From NCBI GenBank assembly GCA_009731375.1, contig BJOX01000113.1:78341-104697 (forward strand): a stretch of 26,357 bases of DNA, in the 5' to 3' direction. This DNA is from Paulinella micropora (taxonomy: Eukaryota > Cercozoa > Imbricatea > Euglyphida). Shown here one piece after another: positions 1 to 16,349 of this stretch. The translations under genes were made by a program, and so were the position numbers. Positions within the stretch are counted from its first letter, which is position 1. Each line of letters opens with the position of its first letter. The notes beneath the pieces were generated by a model. The model was given only the letters and a program-made list of their open reading frames with translations. It was not told the DNA's origin and did not search any database.

Positions 1-154
1 GCAGGAAATTCGGCGAAAATGGGCTAACCAGGAAACCAGACCCAAACCAACAGCCAAGAAAAACGAGCCAACCAACAATCCAACAGACAACCCCACAACC
101 TGCCTGGCCGAACCCCTACCGAGTAAATGCCCAGTTGAGAGTTGCGCATATCCC
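1..154. other. Unique left-edge sequence, no gene seen
   Basis: Low-complexity but non-repetitive, rich in CCAAC and AACC words. I see no coding exon, splice pair or RNA structure that I could defend. It may be intron or 3' flank of the minus-strand gene to its right, or intergenic DNA. Confidence 0.4.
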
Positions 155-181
155 GGTGACCGCCCTCCCCAAGCGGTCACC
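155..181. repeat. Perfect 9-bp inverted repeat (hairpin)
   Basis: GGTGACCGC at 155-163 pairs with GCGGTCACC at 173-181 around a 9-nt loop. It directly precedes the double-hairpin dispersed repeat. No T tract follows, so it is not a classic terminator. Confidence 0.6.
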
Positions 182-185
182 TTCG

Positions 186-240
186 TGGGGAGAGGCCCAA
201 CCACCTACTCTTCCCATGGAGTGCCATCTTGTGCACCCCT
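186..240 (+). repeat. Dispersed double-hairpin repeat, copy 1
   Basis: About 55 bp, closely matching 22031-22083. Each copy holds two adjacent inverted repeats. In the other copy these are perfect (GGGAAGAGG with CCTCTTCCC, and GGGGTGC with GCACCCC); here both are slightly degraded. Each copy is followed at once by a microsatellite, here (AAT)n. This may be the end of a small structured mobile element; the family is not recognised. Confidence 0.6.
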
Positions 241-243
241 CCA

Positions 244-245
<2 letters not shown>

Positions 246-294
<49 letters not shown>

Positions 295-346
295 TGATGA
301 TGATGATAATAATAATAATGATAATAACAACAACAACAACAACAAC

Positions 347-378
<32 letters not shown>

Positions 379-453
379 TAATAATAATAATAATAATAAT
401 AATATAATAATCATAATAGTCATAATAATCATAATACTCATAATAATCATAAT
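246..453. repeat. (AAT)n microsatellite with GAT and AAC variants
   Basis: Imperfect AAT trinucleotide tract with ATG/GAT and AAC interruptions. It forms the A/T-rich tail beside the 3' end of SINE copy 1, and SINE copy 2 has the same kind of tract at its 3' end. The open frames across it (polyN, polyI, polyY) are artefacts of the repeat. Confidence 0.95.
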
Positions 454-720
454 AGTGCTTCTCTGTCAATGGCTGATGCATTTCTGCACATGCGCCTCCA
501 TCGTCTCACCCGTGAGGGGAGTACGAAGAATTGACGATAAGCTCTAATGACACCCCCGCAAGGGCAGTTCCAACACTTCCAGACGGGCCGGTATGTTCAA
601 TGAAAATACTGGTCCAGACGGATCGGTATGTTCAATGAAAATACTGGTGGCACCGACGGGAATCGAACTGGCGACAGGGCCCAGATGGTAGAACTTGACC
701 ACTGGGCTATCACGGTGTCC
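454..720 (-). mobile_element. tRNA-derived SINE, copy 1 (full-length 5' end)
   Basis: Read on the minus strand from 720 down, the element begins with a tRNA-like segment (720-645). It has a box A match (TAGCCCAGTGG), a box B match (AGTTCGATTCC) and ends in GGTGCCACCA. The first seven bases after the initial G (GACACCG) pair with CGGTGCC at six of seven positions, like an acceptor stem; the CCA is encoded. The D and T stems are degenerate, so it is a tRNA-derived element and not a functional tRNA. The body holds a ~32-bp unit with GTTCAATGAAAATACTGG repeated twice, then ~160 bp of unique sequence, then an (ATT)n tail. A near-identical, 5'-truncated copy in opposite orientation lies at 23675-23924. 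Confidence 0.8.
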
Positions 721-785
721 AATATAATAATCATAATAATAATCCTAATAATAACAGTAGTAGTAGCAGTAGTAGTAGCAGCAGC

Positions 786-852
<67 letters not shown>

Positions 853-864
853 CAGTAGTAGCAA

Positions 865-926
<62 letters not shown>

Positions 927-938
927 CAGTAGTAGCAA

Positions 939-986
<48 letters not shown>

Positions 987-1001
987 GAGTGGTAGTAGTA
1001 C
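721..1001. repeat. (GTA)n microsatellite
   Basis: Long GTA/GTAGCA trinucleotide tracts up to the small unique island at 1002-1042. No gene signal on either strand. Confidence 0.95.
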
Positions 1002-1028
1002 TAGTCGGCAAACGTGTTGGCTTAAAGA
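1002..1028 (-). CDS. Possible SDR exon 9 (27 nt)
   Basis: Reads SLSQHVCRL in the phase required after the previous exon. The acceptor is GAAAG preceded by a T run; the donor is GTACTA. An SDR should show a helix and then a hydrophobic strand here, which is compatible but not diagnostic. This is the weakest exon of the chain. Confidence 0.3.
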
Positions 1029-1054
1029 CTTTCAAAAAGCTACTACTACCACTA

Positions 1055-1123
<69 letters not shown>

Positions 1124-1196
1124 GTGCTGCTGCTGCTTGCAGTAGTAGTGTAAAGGAAGTAGTAATAGTAGTAGTAGAAGTAGTAGTAGTAATAGC

Positions 1197-1279
<83 letters not shown>

Positions 1280-1411
1280 AACATCATCAAAAGCAACAAC
1301 AACAAAAACAAAAACAACAACAACAACAACAACAACAACAATAACAACAGCAGCAGCAGCAGCAACAACAACAACAACAGCAACAACGGCAACAACAATA
1401 ATAATAATAAG

Positions 1412-1461
<50 letters not shown>

Positions 1462-1484
1462 AAACCACAACAACCACAACAGCC

Positions 1485-1516
<32 letters not shown>

Positions 1517-1518
1517 AT

Positions 1519-1563
<45 letters not shown>

Positions 1564-1922
1564 CATATACATATACATACACGTGTGTATGTATAGGTTC
1601 CCTACCTGCTTGACAATGGCAAGGCCGATCCCCTTATTGGCCCCAGTCACCAGGTAGAGCTTTTCTTTCGCTTGGCACACATACATACATACATACGCAA
1701 ACACACACAAGCACAGAAGCACATACAAACACACACAAGGAAACACAGAAACACACAGAAACACACACACACACACACAAACACACACAAACACACAGAA
1801 ACACAGAAACATACAGAAACATACGCAAAAACACAGAAACAAACAAATCACACAAACACATACAACACATACACACATCAACACACACTGAAACACACCA
1901 ATATACACGCATCCACCCACAC

Positions 1923-1953
<31 letters not shown>

Positions 1954-1965
1954 ACACACACACAA

Positions 1966-1996
<31 letters not shown>

Positions 1997-2055
1997 CACA
2001 CACACACACAAACACAAACACACAAACACACAAACACACACAGACACACACACAG

Positions 2056-2090
<35 letters not shown>

Positions 2091-2383
2091 CACACACGCA
2101 GACAGAGAGACAACAACAGACTCTCAAACTACCTCTGGATGCTTCTTTGAAGCTCTCCGAAGGTGTTGCAAACGGCTAAATGCAAACATACAGAAAGGTA
2201 GGTAGGTAGCAAGGTAGGTAGCTAGGTAGGTAGGTAGGTAGGTAGGTAAGGTAGGTAAGGTAGGTAAGGTAGGTAGGTAAGGTAGGTAGGTAGGTAGGTA
2301 GGTAGGTAGGTAGGTAGGTAGGTAGGTAGGTAGGTAAGTAGAGGTAGGTAGGTAGGTAGGTAGGTAGGTAGATAGATAGATAG

Positions 2384-2461
<78 letters not shown>

Positions 2462-2513
2462 CAGATAGAGAGATAGAGAGATAGATAGATAGATAGGTAG
2501 ATAGGTAGATAGG

Positions 2514-2556
<43 letters not shown>

Positions 2557-2669
2557 GTAGGTAGGTAGGTAGGTAGGTAGGTAGATAGATAGATAGTAGA
2601 TAAGGAAGGTAGGTAGGTAGGTAGGTAGGTAGGTAGGTAGGTAGGTAAATAGGTAGGTAAGACAGATAG

Positions 2670-2738
<69 letters not shown>

Positions 2739-2775
2739 GTAGGTAGGTAGGTAGGTAGGTAGGTAGGTAGGTAGG

Positions 2776-2806
<31 letters not shown>

Positions 2807-2845
2807 GTAGATAGGTAGGTAGGTAGGTAGATAGACAGACAGATG

Positions 2846-2897
<52 letters not shown>

Positions 2898-3059
2898 TAT
2901 AGATAGACCACATGAAAGTAGGCATAAGCGGGGACAACCTCTCCGTTGCGTTTCACAGCCTACATATACATACATACATAGCTTATATATATACATATGT
3001 ATGTATGTATGTAATGTATGTATGTATGTATGTATATATATATATACATATATATATAC

Positions 3060-3121
<62 letters not shown>

Positions 3122-3209
3122 TGTGTATGTGTGTGTACCTGAACTGTCGTCCGACCCACCTCAGCCTGAATAGATACACACACGCACATACATACATACA
3201 TACATACAT

Positions 3210-3246
<37 letters not shown>

Positions 3247-4503
3247 AGTACAAAAATAGAGATGGAAAATTGACAGAGGAGATGAGAGAAAAGATGGTAG
3301 AAGAGAAGAATAAGATAGAGATAAGAAGAGGACGGAGAAAAAACATGGGGTGGAGATGAGGAAAAACTGCAATATGTGTGTATGGTGTATGAATGAAATA
3401 TATATTTGTAGTTGTATGTTTGTATGTATGTATGTATGTGTGTATATGTGTGTGTGTGTGTGTATGTATGTATGTTTGTATGTATGTATGTATGTATGTA
3501 TGTATGTATGGTTGCATGGTTGTATGTATGTATGTATGTATGTATGTATGTATGTATGTACGTACGTATGCAAGTATGTGTGTATGTATGTATGTATGTA
3601 TGTATGTATGTGTGTGTATGCATGATGTATGTATGTATGTATGTATGTATGTATGTATGTATGTATGTATGTCATGTATGTATGTCATGTATGTGTGTTA
3701 TGTATGTATGTATGTATGTATGTATGTATGATGTATGTATGTATGCATGTATGTATGTATGTATGTATGTATGTGTATGTATGTATGTATGTATGCACGT
3801 ACTTATGCATGCATGCATGTTTTTATGTTTGTATGTATGTATGTTTGTATGTATGTATGTATGTATGTGTATGTATGTATGTATGTATGTATGTATGTAT
3901 GTATGTATGTATGTACCGAATTCTCGGGATCATATTCATGCCTAAAGGAAAGCAACACACACACACACACAAACACACACACACGCGCGCGCACGCGCGC
4001 GCAAAAAATCATAAAACTGTGCATATAGCACAGTACGTTACATTACATTAATTGCATTACATTGCATTACATTAAATTGCATTGCATTGCATTGCATTGC
4101 ATTGCATATATAGTATTGCATTGCATTACATTACATTACATTAAATTGCATTACATTACATTACATTACATTACATTGCATTGAATTGCATTGCATTGCA
4201 TTGGATTGCATTGCACTTCATTGCATTGCATTACATTGCATTACCTTGCATTACATTACATTACATTACATTACATTACCTTACATTACCTTACCTTACC
4301 TTACCTTACCTTACATTACCTTACATTACATTTACATTACATTTACATTACATTTACATTACATTTACATTACATTTACATTACATTTACATTACATTTA
4401 CATTACATTTACATTACATTTACATTACATTTACATTACATTTACATTAAATTACATTTCTTGCTGAAAAGCAGTGGAGGTGGCAGAAGGGCGATAAGAA
4501 TGC

Positions 4504-4572
<69 letters not shown>

Positions 4573-4927
4573 GTGGAGGGGGCGAATGGAGGGATAAAAG
4601 ACAAGGGGCAAAAAGAATATCGACAGGCAGACAGGCTGGGACGGACGGACAATTTGTTGATCCGCGAAAGAGAAGGGGGGAAAAAGGCAATAGAAAGGCA
4701 GTGGAGGGAGTGAAAAGGCAGTAGACAGGCGGACGGACCACTTGTTGAATGGAAAGAGGAGGGGCAATAGAAAGGCAGTGGAGCGAGTAAAAAGGCAGTA
4801 GACGGGCGGACGGACCACTTGTTGAAGGCGCGGAGCTTGTCCGGGAAGGCGATGGAGTTCCAAGTGAAGAGCTTGCCCTGCAACACATCCGCTAAGAGAG
4901 AAAGAGAGAGAGAGGGAGGGAGGGAGG

Positions 4928-4969
<42 letters not shown>

Positions 4970-5386
4970 GGAGGGAGGGAGAGAGAGAGAGAGAGNNNNN
5001 NNNNNNNNNNNNNNNNNNNNNNNNNNNNNNNNNNNNNNNNNNNNNNNNNNNNNNNNNNNNNNNNNNNNNNNNNNNNNNNNNNNNNNNNNNNNNNNNNNNN
5101 NNNNNNNNNNNNNNNNNNNNNNNNNNNNNNNNNNNNNNNNNNNNNNNNNNNNNNNNNNNNNNNNNNNNNNNNNNNNNNNNNNNNNNNNNNNNNNNNNNNN
5201 NNNNNNNNNNNNNNNNNNNNNNNNNNNNNNNNNNNNNNNNNNNNNNNNNNNNNNNNNNNNNNNNNNNNNNNNNNNNNNNNNNNNNNNNNNNNNNNNNNNN
5301 NNNNNNNNNNNNNNNNNNNNNNNNNNNNNNNNNNNNNNNNNNNNNNNNNNNNNNNNNNNNNNNNNNNNNNNNNNNNNNNNNNNNNN

Positions 5387-5427
<41 letters not shown>

Positions 5428-5596
5428 GGAGGGAGGGAGGGAGGGAGGGATGGAGGGAGGAAGGAGGGAAGGAGGGAGGGAGGGGGAGAGAGAGAGAGAG
5501 AGATAAATATATAAATATAGAATATATATACATATATATAATATAATATATAATATATATGTAGAGAGAGAGAGAGTGTGTGTGTGTCTGTGTGTA

Positions 5597-5652
<56 letters not shown>

Positions 5653-5656
5653 TCAG

Positions 5657-5690
<34 letters not shown>

Positions 5691-5943
5691 TGTGCGTGTG
5701 TGTGTTTGTGTGTGTGTGAGTATGAGATTATGTATGTTTGTATGTAAGCATGTAAGTCAGAAAGTAAGTAAGTATGCATGTTTGAATGTATGTATGTATT
5801 TATGTATGTATGTATGTATTCCTTCTTTTTTCTTCTGTCTTCTTTCTCCTGCTGTCTGTTGTCTGCTTCCTCCTTTTTCTTTCTTCCTGCCTGCTTTTTT
5901 CTTTCTTCAACGCTTTCTTTTTTGTATGTATTGCGTGTAGTAT

Positions 5944-5989
<46 letters not shown>

Positions 5990-6600
5990 CAGACAGATAG
6001 ATTAGATAGATAGATAGATAGTTTACTGGGGCGGCCGGTGGCACCCGCCAGATTGCGTCCGTTACCGGCCTGAAGACTGGCCCCTGCAGGACAAAGTGGC
6101 AGTAGTGGGGCAGTGGGAAGGACAAAAGTGGCAGTAGCCGGGAACTGGGAGGACGAAACGGAGTAGTGCGGAAGTGGGAAGGACAAAACGGCAGTATTGG
6201 GGCACAGGGAGGGACAAAACTGCAGTAGCGTGGCAGTGGGAGGGAAGAAGTGGCAGTAGTGCGGCAGTGGGAAGGACAAACGGCAGTGTTGGGGCACTGG
6301 GAGGGACAAAACGGCAGTAGTGTGGCAGTGGGAGGGAAGAAGTGGCAGTAGTGTGGCAGTGGGAGGGAAGAAGTGGCAGTAGTGTGGCAGTGGGAGGGAT
6401 AAAGTGGCAGTATTGGGGCAGAGGCAAGGCAAACTGAACGTAGGCAGTGAGGAATCCAAAGTGACAGTAGTGGGGGCAGTGACAAGGCAACGTGGCAGCA
6501 ATGAGGCAGTGGTAAAGACGAGGTGACAGTATTAAGGAAGCCAGGCAGCGGAAGGACAAAATGTATGTCATACAGGACCGTACACCCACGCTTCCTCCAT
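1002..6600 (-). CDS. Candidate multi-exon gene: AIG2/GGCT-like domain fused to short-chain dehydrogenase (5' part)
   Basis: Nine short unique islands in microsatellite DNA have AG acceptors and GT donors and join in one reading phase (6600-6579, 6083-6027, 4891-4819, 3941-3917, 3165-3139, 2959-2909, 2175-2133, 1670-1606, 1028-1002). The predicted start is MEEAWVYG with a good ATG context (AAAATGG). Residues 1-85 resemble the AIG2/gamma-glutamylcyclotransferase fold: an N-terminal VYG strand, G-K-L-F, an acidic KHEYDPENS at the position of the family's catalytic Glu loop, a V-x-R-T-T-V strand and a final AYAYFHV strand. After a ~15-residue linker, residues ~100-121 carry [13 protein letters not shown], the cofactor-binding start of carbonyl-reductase-like SDRs. 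The chain stops at a weak ninth exon; the rest of the SDR is not seen. The phase agreement is observed; the domain names come from remembered family patterns; the fusion is inference and needs transcripts. Alternative: two adjacent genes. Confidence 0.55.
1029..1605. repeat. Microsatellite intron: (ACT)n, (AGT)n, (AAC)n
   Basis: Trinucleotide tracts with a short unique piece around 1121-1165 and a palindrome-like ATACATACACGTGTGTATGT near 1571-1590. Probably the intron between SDR exons. Confidence 0.7.
1606..1670 (-). CDS. Short-chain dehydrogenase (carbonyl reductase-like), Rossmann start exon
   Basis: The 65-nt exon reads [21 protein letters not shown]. It contains T-G-x3-G-I-G, the dinucleotide-binding glycine motif of classical SDRs; the NKGIG form is typical of carbonyl reductases, which are NADPH-dependent. 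The donor is CAG|GTAGGG. The acceptor, CCAAG, has a poor pyrimidine tract. Two leading bases complete an Ala codon with the single base left by the upstream exon. Codon use is GC-rich and unlike the flanking repeats. The catalytic Ser/Tyr/Lys region is not present in the window. Confidence 0.75.
1681..2110. repeat. (CA)n microsatellite within an intron
   Basis: CA dinucleotides mixed with CAAA, ACAG and CAGA units. Apparent ORFs of H/T/Q or V/C/L are artefacts. Confidence 0.95.
2133..2175 (-). CDS. Linker exon 7 between the two domains
   Basis: A 43-nt island with acceptor GCATTTAG and donor GAG|GTAGTT. In the phase set by the exons on both sides it reads [14 protein letters not shown], a plausible interdomain linker. 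Another frame opens with ATG ([19 protein letters not shown]) and could be read as a transit-peptide start, but its phase does not fit the downstream SDR acceptor I prefer. Confidence 0.5.
2199..2905. repeat. GGTA / GATA tetranucleotide array
   Basis: Alternating blocks of GGTA and GATA repeats (TACC/TATC on the minus strand). The change between units is abrupt and recurrent, as in compound microsatellites. Non-coding. Confidence 0.95.
2909..2959 (-). CDS. AIG2/GGCT-like exon 6
   Basis: A 51-nt, phase-0 exon reading [17 protein letters not shown]. Acceptor TATATGTAG; donor GTCTAT, or GTGGTC three bases earlier. The run G-E-x2-P-A-Y-x-Y resembles the last strand of AIG2-type domains, where the chain usually reads A-W/Y-x-Y. 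Confidence 0.55.
2966..3130. repeat. TACA / (AT)n intron tract
   Basis: TACATA and TATG tetranucleotides and a long (AT)n run at ~3032-3118, which is self-complementary. Non-coding. Confidence 0.9.
3139..3165 (-). CDS. AIG2/GGCT-like micro-exon 5 (27 nt)
   Basis: Reads AEVGRTTVQ, phase 0 at both ends, with acceptor CTATTCAG and donor CAG|GTACAC. It is flanked on both sides by CA/TATG repeats, so this conserved-looking island is unlikely to be anything but an exon. Confidence 0.55.
3170..3914. repeat. TACA/TATG microsatellite intron with a purine-rich unique core
   Basis: Contains a TACA tract (3180-3245), a unique GA-rich block (about 3246-3400) with no coding signal on either strand, then ~500 bp of imperfect TATG repeats (3412-3914). 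Confidence 0.9.
3917..3941 (-). CDS. AIG2/GGCT-like micro-exon 4 (25 nt)
   Basis: Acceptor TTTCCTTTAG is pyrimidine-rich; donor is TCG|GTACAT. One leading base completes a Lys codon with AA left by exon 3, then HEYDPENS, ending in phase 0 for exon 5. The Glu here is a candidate for the catalytic Glu of the gamma-glutamylcyclotransferase fold. Confidence 0.55.
3957..4003. repeat. (CA)n followed by alternating (GC)n
   Basis: ACACAC passes into CGCGCGCACGCGCGCGC, an alternating purine-pyrimidine run that can adopt Z-DNA. Inside the intron between exons 3 and 4. Confidence 0.8.
4031..4460. repeat. TTGCA/TTACA pentanucleotide array grading into an 11-bp unit
   Basis: Starts as CATTA/CATTG pentamers, passes through CCTTA pentamers, and ends (about 4322-4450) as a regular 11-bp repeat TTACATTACAT. 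Non-coding. Confidence 0.9.
4506..4571. repeat. (GATA)n microsatellite
   Basis: Sixteen or so perfect GATA units within the intron between exons 3 and 4. Confidence 0.95.
4625..4830. repeat. Tandem ~75-90-bp repeat that includes an exon-intron junction
   Basis: Three copies of a unit containing CGGACGGACCACTTGTTGA (near 4640, 4729 and 4806), followed by GAAAGAGRRGGG, GGCAATAGAAAGGCAGTGGAG and similar. The rightmost copy is the end of exon 3 and its donor site on the minus strand (AACAA|GTGGTCC). The other two are intronic copies of the same junction. Confidence 0.75.
4819..4891 (-). CDS. AIG2/GGCT-like exon 3
   Basis: A 73-nt exon, acceptor CTCTTAG, donor AACAA|GTGGTC. It reads [20 protein letters not shown] then AFN, with two bases left for the next Lys codon. 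The V-x-G-x-L-F strand followed by a helix ending before an acidic loop matches the middle of AIG2/GGCT domains. Codon use is strongly GC3-rich. Confidence 0.65.
4899..5640. repeat. (GA)n tracts around an assembly gap
   Basis: GA/GGGA purine tracts at 4900-4995 and 5387-5500, then AT, GT and GA repeats. All lie inside the intron between exons 2 and 3. Confidence 0.9.
4996..5386. other. Assembly gap (391 N)
   Basis: N run bounded on both sides by (GA)n; its true length is unknown. Confidence 1.
5641..6020. repeat. CT, GT, TATG and GATA repeats with a T/C-rich unique stretch
   Basis: Positions 5818-5935 are a non-repetitive pyrimidine-rich stretch (TTCTTTCTTCC-like) with no exon visible. The rest is microsatellite, ending in (GATA)n next to exon 2. 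Confidence 0.85.
6027..6083 (-). CDS. AIG2/GGCT-like exon 2
   Basis: A 57-nt exon with a clean acceptor (GTCCTGCAG) and donor (CCCCA|GTAAAC). In the phase set by the exons on both sides it reads [18 protein letters not shown]. Another open frame in the same island ([16 protein letters not shown]) also looks protein-like; I chose by phase continuity, so this frame is less certain than the exon itself. Confidence 0.5.
6100..6540. repeat. ~30-bp minisatellite
   Basis: About fourteen imperfect units built on GGCAGTAGTGTGGCAGTGGG plus a variable GAGGGAAGAAGT or AAGGACAAAAC part. Within the intron between exons 1 and 2. Open frames of P/L/T/H on the minus strand are repeat artefacts. Confidence 0.9.
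6579..6600 (-). CDS. Predicted first coding exon, MEEAWVY(G)
   Basis: The start was chosen at the ATG in AGAAAATGGAGG (A at -3, G at +4). The exon ends at TACG|GTCCTG, a weak donor, leaving one base that with exon 2 makes Gly. An E-x-W-V-Y-G strand at the very N-terminus is typical of AIG2/GGCT proteins. An upstream acceptor-like CCAG at 6610 may mark a 5' UTR intron. Confidence 0.45.
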
Positions 6601-6639
6601 TTTCTCCACCCTGGCACAATACGTCACATATGCATACAT

Positions 6640-7399
6640 ACATACATACATACATACATACATACATACATACAGACTTACATACATACATGCATGCATG
6701 CATGCATACATACATACATACATACATACATACATACATACATACGTACATACATTCAAACAAAATACATACATACATACATACATACTTACATAGTAGG
6801 CCACTTCTGTATCCATATTTTGTAGGTTTTGTATGTTTTGTATATTTTTGTATGTCTTTATATGTTTGTATGTTTTGGTATATTGTGCATTTATATATCT
6901 TATGCATGCTATATAGCGAATAATGAATGAGTGAGTGGAGTGAGTGAGTGAGTGAGTGAGTGGAGTGAGTGGAGTTAGTGGACTGGGTGTGAGAAAAAGA
7001 GTGTGAGAGAGTCGGTGTGAGTGAGTGAGTGTCTGTGTGTGTGTGTGTGTGCATGTGTGTGTGTGTGTGTGTGTGTGAGAAAGAGAGAGAGAGTGAGAGT
7101 GAGAGTGAGAGTGAAAGTGAGAGACAGACAGACAGACACAGAGACAGAGACGAGAGAGAGAGAGAGAGAAAGAAAGAGAGACGAAGAGAGACTCTCTCTC
7201 TCCCTGTGTGTGTGTGTGTGTGTTGTGTGTGTGTGTGTGTGTGTTTGTGTGTGTGTTTCTCTCGCTGTTCTCTCTCTGTTTCTCTCTCTGTTTCTCTCTT
7301 TGTTTCTCTCTCTCTCTCTGTTTCTCTTTTTTCTTTTTTTCTCTTTGAGAGATAGATAGATAGATAGATAGAGAGAGAGCGAGTGAGAAGAGAAAGGTC

Positions 7400-7440
<41 letters not shown>

Positions 7441-7496
7441 ATACACAGACATGTGTGTGTCTGTGTCTGTGCATGTGTATGTGTATGTTTACGGTA

Positions 7497-7531
<35 letters not shown>

Positions 7532-7589
7532 ATGTGTATGTGTATGCGTGTATGTGTATGTGTATGTGTATGTGTATGTGTAATGCGTA

Positions 7590-7626
<37 letters not shown>

Positions 7627-7735
7627 GTTTTGTGTATGTGTATATGTATGCGTATGTGCATGTGCATGTGCATGTGTATGTGTATAGTAGTGTGTAAGCT
7701 TGTGTATGTGCATGTGTATGTGTGTTTGCTGTGAA
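6640..7735. repeat. Mixed microsatellites upstream of the minus-strand gene
   Basis: TACA/TGCA (6627-6790), GAGT, GT, GA/CT and TGTATG hexamer tracts (7475-7700). A short unique island at 6793-6816 reads MDTEVAYY on the minus strand and ends in a consensus donor GTAAGT; it could be a 5' exon of the neighbouring gene, but its phase does not join cleanly. No other coding signal. Confidence 0.85.
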
Positions 7736-8241
7736 GAAATAGCATCTAACCCCCATTGTTCGATGAGCTGGCTCGGCATATCCCAGGCGTACAGGAACAC
7801 AGAGGTTGGGTGCTGTCGAAGCATATCAGGGGAGACCGCAGCAAGTGCACCAGGTGGGCCGGGGCGAAGCAGAACCTCTTCCAAGCCTGGAAGCAGTGTT
7901 CGCGTGCAAAATAAACCAAAGCTGTGGAGGAGGACCGATAATTGGGGCAAAAGGACCAACACCACCCTTACTGCCTCCACTGAATAGATATGTGGCTCGC
8001 CTAGCCGTCCAGCCCGCCACGCCTGTCAAGATTAGCCCTATCAACAGCATCCGTGCAAATGAAGTTGCTTGGTGCTGGTACAGGGAACTGGACCTGCCAA
8101 GGCCTTGACTGAACGAGCTGGTGAGCTCCTTACTGGCTGTTGGCCCAGAATCAACGGATCCTCTAGTGTACTCAAATCAAGCTGCATATTTCGAAGCAGA
8201 CTCTGAGCCTGAGCTGAGACCTGAAGCAGAGCTTGGGTGAA
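7736..8241 (-). CDS. Possible exon(s) of an unrecognised gene
   Basis: Non-repetitive ~500 bp. On the minus strand, after a strong acceptor (CCTCCTCCACAG near 7930), a frame of ~65 residues reads through HPTSVFLYAWDMPSQLIEQW toward 7735. A second open stretch, 8213-8128, includes SLLRNMQLDLSTLEDPLILG and ends at a donor CCA|GTAAGG. The two do not join in phase with the splice sites I can see. The plus strand is also open over 7806-8108, so strand and gene status are uncertain. No family recognised. Confidence 0.3.
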
Positions 8242-8507
8242 GCCAGAACGCTGTGGTGGCAGACAAGCCAGAACGCTGTGGTGGCAGACAAGCCAGAACG
8301 CTGTGGTGGCAGACAAGCCAGAACGCTGTGGTGGCAGACAAGCCAGAACGCTGTGGTGGCAGACAAGCCAGAACGCTGTGGTGGCAGACAAGCCAGAACG
8401 CTGTGGTGGCAGACAAGCCAGAACGCTGTGGTGGCAGACAAGCCAGAACGCTGTGGTGGCAGACAGAACGCTGTGGTGGCAGACAAGCCAGAACGCTGTG
8501 GTGGCAG
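8242..8507. repeat. 25-bp minisatellite, ~11 near-perfect copies
   Basis: Unit GCCAGAACGCTGTGGTGGCA + GACAA, repeated head to tail. One unit has lost about 4 bp near 8462. Because 25 is not a multiple of three, all frames cycle through the same peptides; this is not a coding repeat. There are no unique spacers between units, so it is not a CRISPR array. Confidence 0.95.
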
Positions 8508-8757
8508 GATTCTCAAACTCCCCCAAACACGTGTCCGCAAAAGCCCCTGATTTTTTCATTTTTTGTTTGCGTTTTTTCTTCCCACTTACGAACAAAATTA
8601 GCCAATCAGAGTATAATCAGTCTCTGCTCAACAGTGCTTTCAAGACTCGTTTCCTTTATTTCTGCCTGTCATCTCGTAATGGTACAAAGGTGAACTGCAT
8701 TAAGCTCGACCACAATACCTTAATTTTTCATGTGTTTTCACTGTCATCAAGGTATCG
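8508..8757 (+). promoter_or_regulatory. Putative promoter/5' UTR of the AN1 zinc-finger gene
   Basis: Unique A/T-rich sequence immediately upstream of the start ATG. It contains a CCAAT box in the extended form GCCAATCAGA at 8601-8610, about 150 bp before the start codon. No clear TATA box at a fitting distance. The assignment rests on position and the CCAAT motif only. Confidence 0.4.

Positions 8758-16349
<7,592 letters not shown>

Noticed and set aside
645-720. A functional tRNA gene
   Set aside because: The D and T stems do not pair properly and no convincing anticodon arm forms, although box A, box B and the CCA end are present. It fits a SINE head.
2121-2175. First exon of the SDR encoding a transit peptide ([19 protein letters not shown])
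   Set aside because: This frame ends in phase 0, which does not match the SDR acceptor I favour. The alternative phase joins exons on both sides. It remains possible with the poorer acceptor GAAAAG.
4031-4460. Telomere-like repeat array
   Set aside because: The units are TTACA/TTGCA/TTACC pentamers and an 11-mer, irregular at the left end. They do not match any standard telomere unit and lie inside a probable intron.
745-4508. Very long open frames rich in C/V/L, Y/L/S/I/T/P, H/T/I or M/Y/V/C
   Set aside because: They are translations of di-, tri- and tetranucleotide repeats whose units lack stop codons in every phase. They have no start context, splice logic or non-repeat core.
4819-6083. 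Glycoside hydrolase family 31-like motif in exon 3 (FPD)
   Set aside because: The similarity is limited to a few residues, and the phase-joined neighbours fit an AIG2/GGCT-like domain better.
8242-8507. CRISPR-like array of 25-bp repeats
   Set aside because: The units abut with no unique spacers, the DNA is eukaryotic, and there are no cas genes. It is a minisatellite.
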